A stretch of 64,000 nucleotides of DNA, from NCBI GenBank assembly GCA_019095985.1, contig CM032660.1, positions 31,700,612 to 31,764,611 of the forward strand, read 5' to 3'. A program made the position numbers and the translations under genes. The notes under the pieces were generated by a model. It ran no database searches. It saw only the letters and a list, made by a program, of their open reading frames with translations, and was not told where the DNA came from. Each line of letters begins with the position of its first letter. Within the stretch, counting starts at the first letter, position 1. Below are positions 36,483 through 64,000 of the stretch, one piece after another. This DNA is from Streblospio benedicti (taxonomy: Eukaryota > Annelida > Polychaeta > Spionida > Spionidae).

Positions 36483-36562
36483 GTCATGCGCAGAGAGATT
36501 TTGAAAATGGCAACAGTAGTTGTTGAAACTGTCAATCAATGTAAGATTTTATTGTGTTGTGT

Positions 36563-38909
36563 AAAGATGAACACATTCAAGGATGAATTCAAAGTAATAT
36601 AAATCCTACAGATATGCATAATATTATTTGGAATTATGTTTTTAACCTTCCCTGCCCTAACCAACGTGCATATGGCACGCATAGGTTTGTTGTCGCTTAT
36701 ACCCACCATTCAACTGACCTCATATTGCACTGGGCACCGACCCACCAATGCTCCTGGCTTGTCAGTATTACATAATTATTCCCGAATCAATAGTGAAATA
36801 CTTATAGATACGGGAGCCCGTACCTGTAGTCAGTATGTTATGGATAAGGGTGTATTGTAAAATGATTACAAAGATTAGGGAAGTTGTAAAGAGATACGAC
36901 TGGATATAACCCTAATTATTTGTACACGTCAAATGCTGGGACTTCCACCAATATTAATCAAAGCTTCTTTTATTATTTAAATGCAATATATTGCTAGCCA
37001 CGCTTTTATAATTCCCACGTTGCGGCCTCAGCCTGGTATAGTTTGTCAGTGCAACCCCCTTCCCCACTTCGCAAGAAATTTTAGGTGATGGTCTCTAAGG
37101 ATTGGGCGTTTTTGTCATAAGAAGATATGAAGTAATATGTGCACTTTCATCATGTTGAACCGTTGTGACAGCCTTTTCCTCGACCAAGCAGCCGAGTCCT
37201 GACCACACTTCTCGGCGTTAGCAATGTCATCTTTTGGAACCACATTTCCACCTCCTGACGCACAGGTTGAAAATATTTGTTGCATTGATGTAAGTCAGAA
37301 TGCATGTGACGATGTACGCATACCAGGAGGTTGCAGGGGCGCGTGCACCCATCCCTGATCACCCCTCCCTCATTTCATTATAGTAGGTATTTTAGCATTC
37401 CCGCGACCCTTCACGCAAACGAAACCACAGAGTGAAATCCTGTGAGTGTACAACCCCTCCTCTGTCCGAGAACCTGGAGCTGCCAGTGCATATCGCCCTG
37501 AGTGCCACCCTCCTGCAGGTGGTAATGCAATCACTAGTGATCCATACATATCCATACTTGTATGTTTCAAGTGTTTATAGCATATGGTGGTCCATGATCA
37601 AAGATACTTGTCAAGTTACTTTTACACTTTGTTTAGATTATGGAGTTATACTATTTAACGTGCTAACAAGTTAAATTGCTTAGCAGCCAGGTTTACTTGG
37701 ACAATGATATTCCAATACATTAGAGTGTTCCAAAATATCAAAAACAAATCTAGTAGACTTTAGCACATTTCACTATAGTTGACTCTCTTACTCAGAAGTT
37801 TAAAGTATCTTAGTTTGCTGATTCTATTCCAGATTTTTGAGACCAATATTTAAGTCCCTTTTGTCCGATTGAAATTTTGACCCCAGATCCTGGGATGATA
37901 TGCATATATGAAAATACTAAACTTTGTTGTAGAGACTTCATTGGGGTTTTATCTTGTCCAGCCGAGTGTACTAAACAAACTTTATAAAGAAATGTATGCT
38001 CCAAAACTGCATCTTCAAGCGGTTTGGGGCTCATATCCCCCAGCCAAGGACCAAGGAAATCGACCTTTTGTTTAAAATGGTATCTGGTATTTTTTTTCTT
38101 TCTTACAAACCTGCAAGATTGGCGCCGCCTGCTGCAAAAGTGCTTAATCAATTCTTTTGTGGGCTAGAGAGATGATATGGACTGGAACATTCCGTGTAGG
38201 AGACAACAGAGAATTTCCGAAGCTGACAGTGGCCTACCTTGGTGAAGTTGCGTTCCTATTCTAATGCTTATCCAACAGCTATCGGTTTTCGAATGTGAAA
38301 ATCAGGATCAACCAATCACAGCTGTTCCATGAACATTGCTCTACATGAATTGAATATAGCCTTTATACAAGGGCAATTTACAAAAGCACCTTGTGAATAT
38401 ATGGTGCTGATCCATGCCAAATATTTCCCGCAAGCAATGTCCTTAATATCTGCACCACACCTGGACCATCATCTGTGGATAGATCTTCACATCTACAAAG
38501 CGCTTTACTCTTCTGGCACCCTCTAGGCAAATATGGTTGATCCGGCCCTGATCAGTGTATCAAGCATAAATAGCATTTAACTCGAGCGATTGTCTTTGGC
38601 CTGTGAAATAAGCAGATACCTACCACAGTGCGACAGGCTACAGCACGGAAGCTAATGCAAATGAGGCCACCAGCAAACTATCAATGGCATACATGTATAC
38701 GGAAAACCAGTGCTTCCTGATAATCTCCATAGGTTTCAATTGAGTAGATTGATAGGACCGCGCTCTTGGTTAATCTTCCACCTCCTGGCACATAATGGCT
38801 TCACAGGCCCGTGAGGAGCTGGGAGGACTGCCCAGAGTACAAAAGAGTCGGGCAATTTCTGAATGATTTGAGTGTTGTGAATGCTTATATGGGGAAGGAT
38901 ATGAATGCT
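36563..38909. other. Intergenic, unassigned
   Basis: Open stretches of 70-113 codons occur (for example 37810-38151 on the minus strand) but show no recognisable domain, splice context or conserved motif. I do not call a gene. The slightly higher G+C than the flanks could mean old repeat or retroelement remains. Confidence 0.35.
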
Positions 38910-39009
38910 NNNNNNNNNNNNNNNNNNNNNNNNNNNNNNNNNNNNNNNNNNNNNNNNNNNNNNNNNNNNNNNNNNNNNNNNNNNNNNNNNNNNNNNNNNN
39001 NNNNNNNNN
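38910..39009. other. Assembly gap (100 N)
   Basis: Exactly 100 N, a usual placeholder for a gap of unknown size. Confidence 0.98.
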
Positions 39010-41080
39010 GAAATTGGTAGAAAAGGAACAGACACTGTTTTAATAGTTGGAAACACTTTATTGCATGACACCTGAATCTCAAACTGCCACTTCACTGGTC
39101 ACCTGACTTTATATTTTCCCAGCAGGCACAGTGGGCTTATATGCATATTAATGAGCATGGTTACAGTGAAACATATTAGTCATGACAATTCTGCTGCCAT
39201 TGTGTGGAGAAAATATTGTCTGTGTCCAAGTTTAAAGACAAAAGGATGATATGACACTTTCTTTTGGTGACATTTATTACGCTCAGCTTTTTAAATTATG
39301 TGTCATTACATAAACATGTGTTTACACTCTAGTTAACACCATATTTTTTAAAAACACCTTAGAGGTGTTAGTTTATCCATTACAAAATTTAATCAATTAA
39401 TTAGTAGGCCTACATGTAAAATCACAAAAATTTGCATTCTCTAAAATATCACTAAACATGCAAGCTACTGTCACAGATAATAATCCCATAACTTCATACA
39501 TGGAATGTTCATCATAAAATCTGCTTTGTTGGTGGGAAATATTCATAACTACAGGTGGTAAACTGAAATATAATTCATAACATAACTAGCATCACCGCAC
39601 ATGATTATAGGTTTCATTATGTGAGTGTGATGCAATAAATAAAATAACAAAATAATAAGAAATACTCTTTGCAAACAGAAAACTTGACCAAGTCAAAAAT
39701 CAATTCTTCTTACTATACAAAGGTAACAATGAGAAATAGCAACTTTTTTCCAATGAACTTCTTCATTATAATACTCTTAGGTTTATGTGTAAAACATTTC
39801 ATCACTGGATCTAGTGCAAATAATAAAAATACAACTACATGCATATAAATACTGGAAGCTAAACAGTAAAGTATTATTTAAAAAGAATAATCCACTCACT
39901 TTTTTATCACAGTAAAATGTACTGATGAGTTAGAACTGACGACATCATGTTTATTCCCACTTTAACACCATACCAGTACATATAATCAATTATTTTGCCC
40001 ATCAATTAACCCACATTACAGAAACAAAAAAAACAAAAAAATTATGTAAAAGAAACAAAATTGTTGAAAATGAAAAGCTGATTTTTCATGCAATTAATAT
40101 GATGCAAAAATAAGCTAGCGAGCTCCTGAAGCACTTATGAAAATAATACATGTACAGTTCATATACAGAATGTAGCTTACTTTGGAAGTTCCAATTCAAT
40201 GAGATTAAACCCCAAAGTAATGAAGGTGACATTGCTTCCACTGTTTTTCTCTAATCTAACCAAACTACAGACCGACACTGAACTGAAGACAAATCACTGC
40301 TTGTAATATAAAGTTGGAAGAGTCATATATGTCCTTGAGAATTGTTCAACAAAGGTTTTCTGTAATGGCTGAAGTTAGTAGACTAACAAAGGATTGGAAG
40401 AAAAAGATTACACCTTATAAATGTGCAGAATAACACCAATACTATCTGAATTTGCAACACATTGCCCCTCTGGATATCAATAACTAGCTTTGTGAATAGT
40501 GTATATGAAAACTACATAATGTTTGGCATCAGACTGCATGATCTAGAAACCATAGTTACAAGCAGAGAGAATTATTTTGAATCTGTACAAATCACATCTT
40601 CATTAATGAGAATATTCTGAAACTTTTCTCCCTAAAAACCAGTCAATGATGATTTTCAAAATGGAATGATCGCTAGAAAACGTATATATTATATACCCGG
40701 TATGCCTCGGCAACTCTCTGTTTATTTGCAGGTAAGTGTACCCGTACTTACATGAATATTTCCATTGTCTCACACGTGATACACGATAGATGGTATCAGC
40801 AACACGCATAATCTAAAATGCTGGAAATATTATCAAATGTTCCTGCTTATTTCACTTGTGACCATCTAAGCAAATAATATACAGAATAAATGTATGTAAC
40901 TTTAACATGGAAATCTACATGTTTTATAAATTGTCATATATACAATAGCCAGCTATTTATACAATCTATCTGTTACAATACATCTTTTCAATAATAAATT
41001 TAAAATTTAAATGTTCTAATTGCAAAAAGTCTACGACAACATTGCACACTATTGCACTAGTCCACGTTGGTGGCAGCAGC
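39010..41080 (-). other. Likely 3' UTR of dynamin and downstream sequence
   Basis: This lies directly after the dynamin stop on the minus strand and has no open frames of note. Several minus-strand polyadenylation hexamers (seen as TTTATT on plus) occur, for example near 40720 and 39057, so the transcript end is not fixed. Confidence 0.4.
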
Positions 41081-62324
<21,244 letters not shown>

Positions 62325-64000
62325 ACAAGTAGTCGTCGGGAACGCCGTAAATCTCCCCTTCCCCGATCAGGCCATTTTTGAAAAGTAGGCCAAAGTACTC
62401 AAATATCAAATCACGTGAGGAGAGTGACATAGTCATACAAAATGTCAAGTTTTGGTGATGATAGGTAATAAAGTCTTCCCAGGAGACAGATAAACACAAA
62501 TTCGTAATAATTTGTTTTAAAAAAAACACATCGTAATTTCATCAAAAGTAGGCCAAAGTACACCAAAATCTAATCAGCTCTGGAGAGTGGTACAACAAAG
62601 CTAGATATGAAGTTTGGTGACCATAGGTCAAATACTTCTCCCTGTAGAGTGGTAACAAGGTTTATTATGTAACGCTCGTAAGTTCATAAAAAGTAGACCA
62701 AAGTACACCAATATCAAATCACGTGAGGAGAGTGATATAGACATACCAAATGTCAAGTTTGGTGATGATAAGTCATAAACTGTTCCCACAAGACAGATAA
62801 ACACAATTACGTAATAATTTGTTTTTAAAAACACATCGTAACTTCATCAAAAGTAGGCCAAAGTACACCAAAATCTAATCAGCTCTAGAGAGTGGTACAA
62901 CGAAGCTAAATATGAAGTTTGGTGACCATAGGTCAAACACTTCTCCCTGTAGAGTGTTAGCAAGGTTTATTACGTAACGCTCTTAAGTTCAAAAGTAGGC
63001 CAAAGTACACCAATATCAAATCACGTGAGGAGAGTGATATAGACATACCAAATGTCAAGTTTGGTGATGATAAGTCATAAACTGTTCCCACAAGACAGAT
63101 AAACACAATTACGTAATAATTTGTTTTTAAAAACACATCGTAACTTCATCAAAAGTAGGCCAAAGTACACCAAAATCTAATCAGCTCTAGAGAGTGGTAC
63201 AACGAAGCTAGATATGAAGTTTGGTGACCATAGGTCAAATACTTCTCCCTGTAGAGTGGTAACAAGGATTATTATGTAACGCTCGTAAGTTCAAAAGTAG
63301 GCCAAAGTACACCAATATCAAATCACGTGAGGAGAGTGATATAGACATACCAAATGTCAAGTTTGGTGATGATAAGTCATAAACTGTTCCCACAAGACAG
63401 ATAAACACAATTACGTAATAATATTTTTTTAAAAACACATCGTAACTTCATCAAAAGTAGGCCAAAGTACACCAAAATCTAATCAGGTCTGGAGAGTAGT
63501 ACATCGAAGCTACATATGAAGTTTGGCGACAATCGGCCAAATACTTCTCCCTAAAGTGCGGTAACAAGATATTTGTACCTAAGGTCATAAGTTCGTCAAA
63601 AGTAGGCCAAAGTACACCAATATCAAACCACGTGAGGAGAGTGATATAGATATACCAAATATTAAGTTTGGTGATGATAAGTCATAAACTGTTCCCAGGA
63701 GACAGATAAACACAATTACGTATTACGTAACGCTCATAAGTTCAAAAGTAGGCCAAAGTACACCAATATCAAATCACGTGAGGAGAGTGATATAGACATA
63801 CCAAATGTCAAGTTTGGTGATGATAAGTCATAAACTGTTCCCAGAAGACAGATAAACACAATTACGTAATAATATTTTTTTAAAAACACATCGTAACTTC
63901 ATCAAAAGTAGGCCAAAGTACACCAAAATCTAATCAGCTCTGGAGAGTGGTACAAAATCTAGATAATTTGGTGACCATAGGTCAAATACTTCTCCCTGTA
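62325..64000 (+). repeat. Family D repeat block 2, at least 6 units, runs off the window
   Basis: It has the same start (ACAAGTAGTCGTCGGGAACG at 62325) and the same unit as block 1. One unit near 63720 is shortened by about 150 bp, joining two TTACGTA words. Some units share the variant TTCCCACAAGACAG, showing local duplication of neighbouring units. Confidence 0.8.

Larger units (their letters stand above)
34525..36562. mobile_element. Large foldback element with nested palindrome and insertion
   Basis: Outer arms: 34525-34592 (GTTCATCTTTACACAACACA...) against 36487-36562. Inner arms: 34606-34770 (CACCACTTTGCCGTTCATTC ... CCAATCGGATGCAGGCATTG) against 36008-36176. Arm identity is very high, so it is recent or under gene conversion. 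The right arm is interrupted at 36177-36482 by a retroelement-derived piece, and the loop holds a separate palindrome (35500-36007). A further weak inverted match, GGTACGGGCTCCCGTATC at about 34100 and its complement at about 36812, lies outside the arms and may mark a larger host element. Confidence 0.7.

Noticed and set aside
37810-38151. 113-codon minus-strand gene
   Set aside because: No motif, no splice or promoter context; length is within chance for this region.

Overview
Kind of sequence. This is AT-rich nuclear DNA from an invertebrate animal. It has spliced genes with short exons and long introns, GT..AG junctions that keep frame from exon to exon, CG-rich islands, and a very dense load of DNA transposons, MITEs, tRNA-derived repeats and LINE pieces. 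The proteins are close to vertebrate forms (classical dynamin, Yippee-like), and many repeats have a style common in marine invertebrates. A marine invertebrate is plausible, but I cannot name the phylum from this window. There are two 100-N assembly gaps (38910-39009 and 57512-57611).

Layout. 1-9.6 kb holds no gene I can support. It is a nest of transposons: a large inverted-repeat composite (1091-6237) containing a palindromic tRNA-Leu-like foldback, a Harbinger-like element (2298-5085) and a MITE inside that element. 9.6-23.0 kb (+) is a 16-exon ankyrin-repeat gene. Its reading frame can be followed without a break to the stop at 22962, but its 5' end was not found. Its introns hold a two-hairpin MITE, a tandem-repeat element with another element inside it, a CACTG-ended transposon with a mirrored motif array, and a TAA-flanked MITE. 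23-29.8 kb is intergenic or UTR sequence with two more tRNA-Leu foldbacks, one split by a MITE. 29.8-31.5 kb (-) is a complete Yippee-like gene with a CG-rich 5' region reaching about 32.5 kb. 33-41 kb is mostly non-coding, with a 2-kb foldback around 34.5-36.6 kb. 41.1-61.5 kb (-) is a classical dynamin gene, read from part of the GTPase domain through stalk, PH, GED and proline-rich tail to the stop. 59.5-60.9 and 62.3-64.0 kb are blocks of an approximately 300-bp repeat.

Most notable. The dynamin gene carries two tandem, in-frame, diverged copies of one GED/stalk exon (49533-49676 and 48877-49023). They look like mutually exclusive alternatives. The same gene lacks all exons for roughly 240-250 residues of GTPase and early stalk between 59022 and 55372, where a 100-N gap lies next to a LINE fragment, so the gap must hide far more than 100 bases or the assembly is faulty. 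The three genes have no obvious common function. Dynamin cuts endocytic vesicle necks, Yippee-like proteins are small zinc-binding nuclear or centrosomal proteins, and the ankyrin protein has no assigned role.
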